NCBI GenBank assembly: GCA_937877465.1
Contig: CALFIT010000182.1
Location: 1 to 28,143 of the forward strand
Origin: an uncultured Bacteroidales bacterium
GTDB taxonomy: Bacteria > Bacteroidota > Bacteroidia > Bacteroidales > F082
Length of the DNA stretch: 28,143 nt
Direction of reading: 5' to 3'
In this document: in pieces, positions 7,681-14,720 of the stretch
Numbering within the stretch: the stretch's first letter is position 1
Layout: the number at the start of each line of letters is the position of its first letter
The notes under the pieces: generated by a model
What the model was told of the DNA's origin: nothing
Database searches by the model: none
The model's input: only the letters and a program-made list of their open reading frames with translations
Position numbers and translations under genes: made by a program

Positions 7681-9033
7681 TTATCGTTCCATATTTATCA
7701 CAAATTCCACCATCATCTCCAGCAACTCGGGCGAAATGGTCTCGTCGATCGTGATGTATTCGTTGGGCGAACCCGTCTCGCAATGCTGGAAGAGGTGGTT
7801 CAAGCCGGGCATCTCGCGCAAGGTGAGATTGGTCTTGCCATGTTCGGCGATAATCTTTTCATAGGCGGGGAGGTTTTGCGAAGCAATCACTTGCACGTCC
7901 TTCGAGCCGTTGAGCAACAAGGCGGGACTATCGGTTTTGACAATGGCCTCAGCAGGGTCGTACTTCAGGAAATAGTACATCCAAGGCGAAGTGAGTTGGT
8001 TTAAGGTTTGCTCGGTGAGATTTTCGTCATAGCCCCAGCCTTGCAACGTTTGGCGCAACAAGGTGTCAGCCTCTGCCCTATCGTTTGACGCTTCGATGAT
8101 GTCAAACATTTGGGCATTGGCGTTGGCAGAGAATTGTATCATCTCCTCCGTCATGCCTTGTGTACGAAGAATGGCTTTCTGTTGTTCCTTGAGGACTTCA
8201 ACGCCCTTCACTGCCGGACCGGCCAGGGATATGAGAAACGCCACCTCTGAACGACGCGCCGCCACCATGAAGTTAATGATGCCGCCTTCGCTGTGGCCCA
8301 AAATGCCGACTTGCGAAGCGTCGGTTTCCTTGCGGCTGCGGAGATAGTCGAATGCGGCCTCGGCATCGTAGGAGAAATCGAGGCTGGTGGCGTTCATCAC
8401 CTCACCGGTGGAGCCGCCAATGCCACGGTCGTCGTAGCGCAACACGGCGATGCCATGAAGCGCACAATAATCCGCGATGACCCAGAACGGGCGATGGTTC
8501 ATCAGTTCCTCGTCGCGGTTCTGCTGTCCGCTGCCCGACACGAGCACCATGGCGGGAAACGGGCCTTCACCCTTAGGGATGGTCAGCGTGCCCACCAAGG
8601 TATTGCCTTCTTTGGGGTTGGCAAAACGCACCTCCTCAATGTGATAGTCGTATGGCGGCTGAGGATCCTGCGGACGTGCTCGCTTGGCTTCTTTCACAGC
8701 CCATTCAAGGTTGAGCGGGAACGACATCCCGTGTTGCGTGAACGTGCCTTCGATGGTCCTGTCCTTCAGTTGGCCCGAATAGGTGGCGTTCAGGGCGTCC
8801 ATTCTGAGGTCCAATTGGCCTTTGTAGAAGTCGGTTTTATCGACGGGTACGTCAAAAGCGCTTTGGGCAGGCACGTCCAGGGTGCTGACGTAGCCGCCTT
8901 CGACGACTTTGATGAAGAAGCCCATTTCAAGGTTTAGCCCTTCGAGGTCGATTTGGCCCTTCCAGTAGCCTTCGATTTGGGCTTGGGATTGCAGGACGAT
9001 GAATAACAATGGTATTAGGATTTTTGTTTTCAT
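7681..9033 (-). CDS. Exported alpha/beta hydrolase (esterase/peptidase-like)
   Basis: 450 residues. Signal peptide MKTKILIPLLFIVLQSQAQ. Residues about 20-115 form a beta-rich N-terminal domain (IEGYWKGQIDL, IEGTFTQHGMSFPL) common in Bacteroidetes exported hydrolases. The alpha/beta hydrolase domain follows, with the nucleophile elbow GHSEGG (Ser248), an acid at Asp379 in NGSKDVQV and His413 in GLNHLF. The oxyanion-region motif RYDDRGIGGSTG is also present. It probably cleaves an ester or small peptide substrate in the periplasm; the substrate cannot be told. It starts 13 bases after the ribbon-helix-helix gene, so it is likely the last gene of the SPFH transcript. Confidence 0.87.
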   Translation of the reverse strand: MKTKILIPLLFIVLQSQAQIEGYWKGQIDLEGLNLEMGFFIKVVEGGYVSTLDVPAQSAFDVPVDKTDFYKGQLDLRMDALNATYSGQLKDRTIEGTFTQHGMSFPLNLEWAVKEAKRARPQDPQPPYDYHIEEVRFANPKEGNTLVGTLTIPKGEGPFPAMVLVSGSGQQNRDEELMNHRPFWVIADYCALHGIAVLRYDDRGIGGSTGEVMNATSLDFSYDAEAAFDYLRSRKETDASQVGILGHSEGGIINFMVAARRSEVAFLISLAGPAVKGVEVLKEQQKAILRTQGMTEEMIQFSANANAQMFDIIEASNDRAEADTLLRQTLQGWGYDENLTEQTLNQLTSPWMYYFLKYDPAEAIVKTDSPALLLNGSKDVQVIASQNLPAYEKIIAEHGKTNLTLREMPGLNHLFQHCETGSPNEYITIDETISPELLEMMVEFVINMER

Positions 9034-9046
9034 AAACTACGGATTT

Positions 9047-9217
9047 TTATTTCTTCTTTCGTCCGCTCTTTTTCAACGCTTCGTTGATAATCCATTGCAG
9101 CTGCCCGTTGACGGAGCGGAACTCGTCGGCAGCCCATTTCTCCACGGCTTCCATTGTCTCCGCGTCCACGCGCAGCAGGAAGGTCTTGTTGTTCGTATTT
9201 TCTTTTTCCTTTGCCAT
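9047..9217 (-). CDS. Arc-like ribbon-helix-helix DNA-binding protein
   Basis: 56 residues, MAKEKENTNNKTFLLRVDAE and onward. The strand KTFLLRV followed by helices AETMEAVEKWAADEF and SVNGQLQWIINEALKK fits the Arc/MetJ ribbon-helix-helix fold. The start at 9217 is chosen because GGAGAGG lies 6 bases upstream; the frame is open to 9274, but those extra residues fall in a repeat-like stretch. It lies between the SPFH gene (stop 9281) and the hydrolase (start 9033). No toxin gene is adjacent, so a solo regulator is more likely than an antitoxin. Confidence 0.75.
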   Translation of the reverse strand: MAKEKENTNNKTFLLRVDAETMEAVEKWAADEFRSVNGQLQWIINEALKKSGRKKK

Positions 9218-9255
9218 AGTCACCTCTCCAATGGTTGTATCTGACACGCACGTTG

Positions 9256-9278
9256 CGTCATTGCGAAGCGGCAACCCG
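9256..9278. repeat. Fragment resembling a dispersed repeat (GCGTCATTGCGA core)
   Basis: GCGTCATTGCGAAGCGG sits between the SPFH stop and the ribbon-helix-helix start. It shares the 12-mer GCGTCATTGCGA with the reverse complement of the element inside murD2 at 12051-12088. The similarity stops after about 13-16 bases, so common origin is only suggested. Confidence 0.35.
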
Positions 9279-9280
9279 AA

Positions 9281-10222
9281 TTAATATAAACTACCCGTAT
9301 TGACCACCGGCTGAGCCGATTCGTCGGCGCAGAGCACCACCATGAGGTTGCTCACCATGGCGGCCTTGCGTTCCTCGTCGAGTTCGACGACGCCCTCGTC
9401 CTTCAGCTTGTCCAAGGCCATCTTGACCATCGAGACGGCACCTTCCACAATCTTCTCGCGGGCCGAGATGATGGCGGCAGCCTGCTGGCGGCGCAGCATA
9501 ACCGCTGCAATCTCAGGCGAATAGGCCAAGTAGTTGATGCGTGCCTCAAGCACTTCGAGGCCCGACATGGCCAAGCGCTCGTTGAGTTTCGACAGCAGCA
9601 CCTCGTTGATTTCCTTGCCGCCCGAGCGCAACGTCAGCTCGTCCTTTTCGGCCTCGTTCTCGTCGTAGGCGTACATGCCCGCCACCTCGCGCAAGGCGGC
9701 GTCGCTCTGCACCTTGATGAAGCTCTCGAAAGCCCTCATGCGGCTGGATACCGACACCGTGGTCGTGCCCGAACCGCCGCCCGCCATCGTCTGCGAGTCG
9801 ATCTCGAACATGGCCTTGTAGGTGTCCTTCAGCTTCCACACGAGGATTTGCCCGATCATGATGGGGTTGCCCGTCTTGTCGTTCACCTTGATGTTGTCGG
9901 GGTTGAGGTTGCGGGCGCGGAGCGAGACCTTCTTGGAGGTCATCAGGAAGTTGACCCAGTGGAAGCCCGTCTTGGTGAAGGTGCCTTTGTACTTGCCGAA
10001 AAACAGCATCACCATGGCCTCGTTAGGCTCCAACTTGCGGAAGCCGATGGGCAGGATGCAGGCCAACAGCAGGCCGATGACTGACAAGATTGGTGTGGCC
10101 AATTGTTCGTTGTCGAAGGCGACAAAGCCCCAGACGCTTAGCGCAATGATTGCGATTTCGATGAATAGCGCGATGAATCCGTTCATCGCAAGTCCCTTGA
10201 ATTCAAATTCTTTTGTTTCCAT
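9281..10222 (-). CDS. SPFH/band-7 domain membrane protein
   Basis: 313 residues from the ATG at 10222 (METKEFEFKGL). The frame is open further to 10327, but that stretch holds the promoter and has unusual composition. Two hydrophobic segments (about 12-30 and 37-55) are followed by the SPFH domain, starting FRKLEPNEAMVMLFFGKYKGTF. The C-terminal helix YSPEIAAVMLRRQQAAAIISAREKIVEGAV is typical of stomatin/flotillin-like proteins. Such proteins form membrane microdomain scaffolds and often control membrane proteases. It is the first gene of a transcript with the ribbon-helix-helix protein and the hydrolase. An M48 metallopeptidase diverges from it, which would suit a membrane quality-control role, though that is inference. 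Confidence 0.9.
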   Translation of the reverse strand: METKEFEFKGLAMNGFIALFIEIAIIALSVWGFVAFDNEQLATPILSVIGLLLACILPIGFRKLEPNEAMVMLFFGKYKGTFTKTGFHWVNFLMTSKKVSLRARNLNPDNIKVNDKTGNPIMIGQILVWKLKDTYKAMFEIDSQTMAGGGSGTTTVSVSSRMRAFESFIKVQSDAALREVAGMYAYDENEAEKDELTLRSGGKEINEVLLSKLNERLAMSGLEVLEARINYLAYSPEIAAVMLRRQQAAAIISAREKIVEGAVSMVKMALDKLKDEGVVELDEERKAAMVSNLMVVLCADESAQPVVNTGSLY

Positions 10223-10255
10223 AGATGATATTATTTTGATATTATTTTGATGCTG

Positions 10256-10284
10256 CAAAAATACATTAATTTTGGAACATGCAA
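10256..10284 (-). promoter_or_regulatory. Promoter of the SPFH operon
   Basis: The -7 element TATTTTTG (10256-10263) has a TTG at 10282-10284, 18 bases upstream. That spacing fits the Bacteroidetes vegetative promoter. Transcription would begin about 30 bases before the ATG at 10222. Confidence 0.6.
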
Positions 10285-10327
10285 GAAAAAAATGCACTTT
10301 TTTGGAAAAAAATCCATCATTATGCAC

Positions 10328-10335
10328 TATTTTTG
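10328..10335 (+). promoter_or_regulatory. Putative -7 element TATTTTTG for the M48 peptidase gene
   Basis: A perfect TAnnTTTG match 39 bases before the ATG at 10375. A TTTG lies at 10301-10304, somewhat farther than usual (23 bases), so the -33 element is uncertain. Confidence 0.5.
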
Positions 10336-10374
10336 CAGTGTTAAACGAAAGTTATTCACTTAAACTCATTCAAT

Positions 10375-11304
10375 ATGAAGAAATTAGCATTAATCGGAGC
10401 CTTGGCCATGATGATGATGGCCAGTTGCTCGTCATTGAAAGTGGTGGATACCAATTCCGCCGTGAACGCGGGTGCAGCCGCCGTGCAAGCCCTGACCATC
10501 AGCGACTCGCAAATCAAGGAGCTTTGCAGCCAATACATGGTGGAGTCCGACGGACAGAACACTATCCTGCCGGCCGACAACAGCTACACCCAGCGTCTCG
10601 ACCGCATCATGGCGCGTTTCAAGAACATCAGCGACCTGGATTTGAACTACAAGGTGTATCAGTCGAGCACGGTCAACGCCTTTGCCAGCGGCGACGGCTC
10701 GGTGCGCGTCTACACCGGCCTGATGGACGTGATGAACGACGACGAGGTGTTTGCCGTCATCGGACACGAGTTGGGACACCTTATTAATAAAGATGTCCGC
10801 GACGCCTACCGTACCTCCTATCTGATGGTGGCCGCCCGTTATGGCATCGCTGCGGTCAACACCACGGCTGGAGCACTCTCGACGGGCTTCCTCGGCGACC
10901 TCGGACAACAGTTGGCCCAAAACGCCTACTCGCGCAAACAAGAAACGCAAGCCGACGAAACCGCATTCCAGTTCTGCATCCAAAATGGTGTCGACCCATA
11001 CGCTATGTACCACGCACTCAATGTGTTGGTAAGCCTCGAAGGGAGCAGCAGCTCGTCAAGCAAAATCACCGAACTGATGTCGACCCACCCCAACACATCC
11101 AAACGCGCCACACACATCAAGGAGATGGCCGAAGCTGCCGGCTACAAGATGACGAGTTCCGGGACTAGCGGCAACACCTCAACGGGAACATCCACAACGC
11201 CCAAGAAAACCACCGTTACCCCGCAACAAAACACAAGCACGGGCAACACCAACAGCGGTTCTACCGGTTCGGGCGGCAAAACCATCAAAGTCGGGAAAAA
11301 CTAA
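10375..11304 (+). CDS. M48-family lipoprotein metallopeptidase
   Basis: 309 residues. Lipoprotein signal MKKLALIGALAMMMMASC, Cys18 lipidated. The zinc site is HELGH (131-135), with the third ligand Glu190 in QETQADETAF, the ExxxD pattern of M48 peptidases. NAFASGDGSVRVYTGLM upstream of the site is also typical of periplasmic M48 enzymes (the LoiP/BepA/YcaL type). The last ~50 residues are low-complexity Ser, Thr, Gly and Asn (about 258-305), probably a flexible tail. It is likely a periplasmic or outer-membrane-associated protease for damaged or misassembled envelope proteins. It stands alone on the plus strand and ends in a terminator. Confidence 0.92.
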   Translation: MKKLALIGALAMMMMASCSSLKVVDTNSAVNAGAAAVQALTISDSQIKELCSQYMVESDGQNTILPADNSYTQRLDRIMARFKNISDLDLNYKVYQSSTVNAFASGDGSVRVYTGLMDVMNDDEVFAVIGHELGHLINKDVRDAYRTSYLMVAARYGIAAVNTTAGALSTGFLGDLGQQLAQNAYSRKQETQADETAFQFCIQNGVDPYAMYHALNVLVSLEGSSSSSSKITELMSTHPNTSKRATHIKEMAEAAGYKMTSSGTSGNTSTGTSTTPKKTTVTPQQNTSTGNTNSGSTGSGGKTIKVGKN

Positions 11305-11324
11305 TTCCACTTGACCAACAACTG

Positions 11325-11351
11325 AAAAGCCGAGATTGACTCGGCTTTTTT
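11325..11351. terminator. Bidirectional intrinsic terminator between the M48 gene and murD2
   Basis: Stem GCCGAG (11329-11334), loop ATTGA, stem CTCGGC (11340-11345), with AAAA before and TTTTTT after. It can stop transcripts from both convergent genes. Its last base touches the murD2 stop codon. Confidence 0.85.
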
Positions 11352-12727
11352 CATGCCCCGACAAAAGCCTGAGCCAACGCCTTGAACTTCGCGCCGCGTT
11401 CCTCGAAGTTCTTGTATTGGTCGTAGCTCGACGCGGCAGGCGAAAGCAGGACGACATCGCCCAGTTTCGCGTGAGATGAAATGTAACTGAAGGCTTCTTC
11501 CATCGAGGAATAGAAAAACATTTGGGTCGGTGCTTCGACAGGCTCAGGGACCTTAACGCCATTGGACGCAAAGTCCTGAAAGGACGACCCTATTTCATCG
11601 GGGATTTCAATCCCCGCAAACTCGCGACAACCTACAAAACCTTTTATCAAGTCCATCATCCTCTCCCCTGCTTTTCCGGTGAAGAGCAGGTGCGGAACAG
11701 AATGCTGCGTCAAATAGTCCGCCAAAGGCTGATATTCGATGCCACGGTCGAAGCCGCCAAGCAGCAGGAAATCAACCCTTTGCAGGGCTTGGCAGGCCGA
11801 GATGGCCGCCTGCGGGATGGTGGAGATGCTGTCGTTGACGAAGGTCACGCCGCCGAAAGTGCCCACTGGTTCCAAACGATGCTCCAAAGGCTTGAAAGTA
11901 TACAGATGAGGCGTCAACTCCCGCCAGTCCACGCCGTAGGCATCGCAAGCCAACAACGCCGCCTTGACGTTCAGCAGGTTATGCTCGCCTTTGAGGGGTA
12001 AGGCTTCGCGGTCAATAAGGTTGTCGAAATCATAGAGATTGAACACTCTGGATTGCTTCGCTCCGCTCGCAATGACGCGAATCGCGTCGTTGAGCAAGCT
12101 GTCGTGAATGACCGCCGTGTCGTCCTCGCCCATGAAACGCAACAGGTTGAGTTTGGCTTGCTTGTAGCGTTCCATCGTGCCGAAATGGTCGAGATGTTCC
12201 TCAAAGACATTCAACAAAACGCCCACTCGCGGACTGTTGTGGACATATTCCAACTGGTGCGCCGAGAGTTCGTAAACGACGATGCTTTCCGTCTTGATGT
12301 CGTCCATCACGTCGAAGCAAGGGATGCCGATGTTGCCCGTCAGGATGGCGTCGCGCCCCGTGGATTTCAACAGATGGTAAATCAGGCTCGTCGTGGTGCT
12401 TTTGCCTTTCGTCCCGCTGATGCCGATGGTTTGCGCATGAAACTGGCTGAGAAACAGGTCGGTCTGCGAAGTAATCTCCACCCCTTTCGTGTCGAAGTCC
12501 TTCAACGAGATGCCCGGCGTCTTGATGACGATGTCGTAGTCGTAGATGGCATCTAAATAACCTGTGCCAAAATGTTGCACACCTTCCATTTCGTTCTTGT
12601 CGGCCACACTAACGACGGCATTGGGCAGGTACTTCTGCAAGAACGCCAATGTCGACCTGCCCTCGCGCCCGAAGCCAAGAATAAGAATGCGCTTGTTGCG
12701 TAACCGATTGAGTATCAATTCAAACAT
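11351..12727 (-). CDS. murD2: MurD-type ligase, probably MurD2 (UDP-MurNAc-L-Ala--L-Glu ligase)
   Basis: 458 residues, a cytoplasmic Mur ligase. Residues 11-21 hold a nucleotide-binding-like turn (KRILILGFGREG). The ATP site is GTKGKST (105-111). Further Mur motifs are YELSAHQLE (152-160), NVFEEHLDHFGT (173-184), EHNLLNVKAALL (248-259) and NDSIST (298-303). In the usual pathway MurD adds D-Glu to UDP-MurNAc-L-Ala. This copy is coupled (8-base overlap, ATGTTTGA) to a MurL-like epimerase, the arrangement described in Xanthomonas oryzae, where MurD2 adds L-Glu and MurL then inverts it. The L-Glu specificity is inferred from the neighbour, not read from residues. Residues about 217-227 and 390-400 look like translated repeat insertions (see the repeats at 12051 and 11532). 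Confidence 0.85.
   Translation of the reverse strand: MFELILNRLRNKRILILGFGREGRSTLAFLQKYLPNAVVSVADKNEMEGVQHFGTGYLDAIYDYDIVIKTPGISLKDFDTKGVEITSQTDLFLSQFHAQTIGISGTKGKSTTTSLIYHLLKSTGRDAILTGNIGIPCFDVMDDIKTESIVVYELSAHQLEYVHNSPRVGVLLNVFEEHLDHFGTMERYKQAKLNLLRFMGEDDTAVIHDSLLNDAIRVIASGAKQSRVFNLYDFDNLIDREALPLKGEHNLLNVKAALLACDAYGVDWRELTPHLYTFKPLEHRLEPVGTFGGVTFVNDSISTIPQAAISACQALQRVDFLLLGGFDRGIEYQPLADYLTQHSVPHLLFTGKAGERMMDLIKGFVGCREFAGIEIPDEIGSSFQDFASNGVKVPEPVEAPTQMFFYSSMEEAFSYISSHAKLGDVVLLSPAASSYDQYKNFEERGAKFKALAQAFVGA
11532..11552. repeat. Short dispersed-repeat-like insertion inside murD2
   Basis: In the coding direction it reads AGGTCCCTGAGCCTGTCGAAG and encodes KVPEPVEA (residues 392-399). The CCCTGAGCCTGTCGAAG core is a kind of short repeat I recognise from many bacterial genomes. 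It lies in a variable loop of the C-terminal domain and keeps the frame. Confidence 0.4.
12051..12088. repeat. Palindromic dispersed-repeat-like insertion inside murD2
   Basis: In the coding direction it holds GCGTCATTGCGAGCGG followed by AGCGAAGCAATC, a short repeat widely seen in Bacteroidetes intergenic DNA. One end is palindromic: GACGCG at 12074-12079, AAT, CGCGTC at 12083-12088. It is translated in frame as RVIASGAKQS (residues about 217-226). A related core occurs at 9256. Confidence 0.5.
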
Positions 12728-14054
12728 AAAGCCTTGATTTTAGGATTTGCTCGAATTGTTCGGGCAGGAAATGCTCTGGGTTGAAACGGTTGAGAATGGC
12801 CTTGACCTCCGTAAAATCTTGGTGTTCAACCGCATTAATGCAAGCCCGCACCTCCTCCACCGTACCCACGCACTCAAAGGGCTTCACCGCCGCCGTGCCG
12901 TTAAGTTCCTCATAAACAGGTCGCAGGCTCTCGTCAGCCATCAGGTCCTTGCCGAAAATGGCCACCAATTTCTCCTTTGAAAGGAACGGCGACAGGATGA
13001 TCCAAGTGAACAGGCACTTCGGGCAATGGCCGCACCACGAGTCGGTCTTGCTGCCCGCGTTGCAACTGCGAAACACTGCGTGATACGCCTCGCATTGCGC
13101 GAACAGGCTTGCAATCTGCAACTCGCTCAACGGTCGCAAGAAACTGAAATACTGCACTTTGTCGCTCAGGTTTTCGGCCACATAACTGCGGAAATCGCGT
13201 TCAAACTCGATGGACTTGCTGTATTGGTGGTTGATGTTGGTGCCAGGCACCGTGGCTTCGTTGGCACTGTTTTCGTTCGACAGGGCAATGTATCTTGAAC
13301 GGCTACCGAAGGCCACCAAAACGCTGATGAAAGCCAACAAAGCCGAGAAAGGCGTGTGGCCGTTGAGATAGCCTTCCGCATTGAGTTTCAGCATCGTAGG
13401 ATCGAGCGTGCGGTTGATGACGATGTAGTCGTTTTCCTTGTAGCCAGCGGTTTTCACACAATTCAAGGTCGCCCCACGAGGATTGACAATCAGCGGAATG
13501 ACTGGCATCTTACCGCGCAAGCATTCCAAGGTGACCACGGAGTCCTTGCCGCCGCCAATGGGAACAAGGGTCTTTTCTTCAAACCATGAGCTGTCCATGT
13601 CATTCCTTGCAGCGACAGTGCGATTGGAATCTATGGGCTGCGTTTCAATACGCATCAGGTCCGCTTCCGAAACCGTAATGCCGTTCAAGTACAAAAACTC
13701 GCCCAAGCCGTTGTAATACAGCTTTTTCCAGAACGAGATTTGTCGCTCGGTCAAGGCAAAAGGCTTCACGACGACCTTTTTCGGGCAGGCGATTTTCCAA
13801 TAGCTGACCAACTCCGTCATGCCGATTTGGAAGGCCAAAACCTCAAGCCGATCCTTCGGAAGGCCGTCCCAATCGAAGAAAGGCCGCGACGGGATTTCGA
13901 GCGTCGGGCTGAAATGGTAGCGGTCGTCAAGGTTGAAGTCGAAAGCCAACGACAGCGTCCCGTTTTCGAGGCGCACCGTCTGCCTTTCGAAGGTGAAGGT
14001 CGAAAACTCCTCGCGCAAGGCGTCAAACTTCTGTTGATTGTCGGTTCGTTTCAA
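12720..14054 (-). CDS. murL: MurL-like UDP-MurNAc-L-Ala-L-Glu epimerase
   Basis: About 444 residues. MurL uses ATP and Mg to invert the terminal L-Glu of UDP-MurNAc-L-Ala-L-Glu to D-Glu, replacing the need for free D-Glu from MurI. Evidence: a PP-loop-like motif IGGGKDS (about 166-172), the conserved-looking SNENSANEATVPG segment, and a Cys cluster C341, C344, C347 in SWCGHCPKC, all consistent with the MurL family; and overlap by 8 bases with a MurD-type ligase, as in Xanthomonas. There is no ATG in the N-terminal region. The frame can start with TTG at 14078 or TTG at 14054. I prefer 14054 because the TAATTTTG promoter element lies on top of the 14078 codon. The family call rests on remembered similarity and context. 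Confidence 0.78.
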   Translation of the reverse strand: MKRTDNQQKFDALREEFSTFTFERQTVRLENGTLSLAFDFNLDDRYHFSPTLEIPSRPFFDWDGLPKDRLEVLAFQIGMTELVSYWKIACPKKVVVKPFALTERQISFWKKLYYNGLGEFLYLNGITVSEADLMRIETQPIDSNRTVAARNDMDSSWFEEKTLVPIGGGKDSVVTLECLRGKMPVIPLIVNPRGATLNCVKTAGYKENDYIVINRTLDPTMLKLNAEGYLNGHTPFSALLAFISVLVAFGSRSRYIALSNENSANEATVPGTNINHQYSKSIEFERDFRSYVAENLSDKVQYFSFLRPLSELQIASLFAQCEAYHAVFRSCNAGSKTDSWCGHCPKCLFTWIILSPFLSKEKLVAIFGKDLMADESLRPVYEELNGTAAVKPFECVGTVEEVRACINAVEHQDFTEVKAILNRFNPEHFLPEQFEQILKSRLYV

Positions 14055-14075
14055 GATGGTTGGGATTTTATGCGA

Positions 14076-14083
14076 CAAAATTA
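14076..14083 (-). promoter_or_regulatory. Putative -7 element TAATTTTG for murL-murD2
   Basis: A perfect TAnnTTTG match that would start transcription near 14072, leaving about 18 bases before the TTG at 14054. It excludes the TTG at 14078 as start if it is used. A TTG lies 23 bases upstream, which is longer than usual. Confidence 0.45.
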
Positions 14084-14094
14084 CGAAATATGGC

Positions 14095-14123
14095 TTGAAT
14101 ATCGCTCAAAAAGCGTAGTTTTG
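14095..14123 (+). promoter_or_regulatory. Promoter of yqgE
   Basis: TTG at 14095-14097, 18 bases, then TAGTTTTG at 14116-14123. The predicted transcription start falls at about 14127-14129, on the ATG at 14128, so the mRNA may have no leader. Confidence 0.6.
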
Positions 14124-14127
14124 CAGT

Positions 14128-14718
14128 ATGGATTTAGGGAAAAAATTCGTCATAAAGACCAATTCGTTTGAGCCGAAACAAGGTAACATCTTGATTTCCG
14201 AGCCTTTAATGAACGACTTCCACTTTGGGAGGGCGGTCGTCCTGCTCATCGACCATGTGGAATCGGAAGGCAGTTTCGGCATCATCATCAACAAGCGGCT
14301 CAACGCTAACGTCAGCCAGATCGTCGACGACTTCCCTGATTTTGAGGGTGCTGCGTATTTGGGCGGTCCCGTGGCCGACAACCAGCTGTTTTTCGTCCAC
14401 ACCTTGGGCGAAGTCATCCCCGAATCCATCCCTATCATCGACGGGCTGTATTGGGGCGGCGAGGTGGAAACGCTCAAGACCTTGATTGCCACTGGGATAG
14501 CCAACGAGGAGAACACCCGTTTCTATTTGGGCTATGCCGGTTGGGATGCGGGACAGTTGGTGAGCGAATTGGTGCGCAATTCGTGGCTCGTCGGCACCAT
14601 CACCCCGCAACAGCTTTTCGACCTGCCCGAAGAAACCATGTGGCAAACCTTTGTCGGTCAGGCAGGTAAGGAATACTGCATGTGGAGCCGCTTCCCGAAG
14701 AATTTCGAGGACAACTGA
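14128..14718 (+). CDS. yqgE: YqgE/AlgH family protein (DUF179)
   Basis: 196 residues, the usual length for the family. Family motifs are ILISEPLMNDFHFGRAVVLLIDH (family start), GSFGIIINKRLN, YLGGPV and YLGYAGWDAGQL. Cytoplasmic, widely conserved, biochemical function not settled. It is a single gene, divergent from murL, and its stop lies 2 bases from the stop of the convergent GH3 fusion. The start is the first ATG, directly after the promoter, and no ribosome binding site is possible if the transcript is leaderless. Confidence 0.93.
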   Translation: MDLGKKFVIKTNSFEPKQGNILISEPLMNDFHFGRAVVLLIDHVESEGSFGIIINKRLNANVSQIVDDFPDFEGAAYLGGPVADNQLFFVHTLGEVIPESIPIIDGLYWGGEVETLKTLIATGIANEENTRFYLGYAGWDAGQLVSELVRNSWLVGTITPQQLFDLPEETMWQTFVGQAGKEYCMWSRFPKNFEDN

Positions 14719-14720
14719 GC

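Noticed and set aside
9047..9274. Ribbon-helix-helix gene as a toxin-antitoxin locus
   Set aside because: No toxin-like gene is adjacent; the neighbours are an SPFH protein and a secreted hydrolase.
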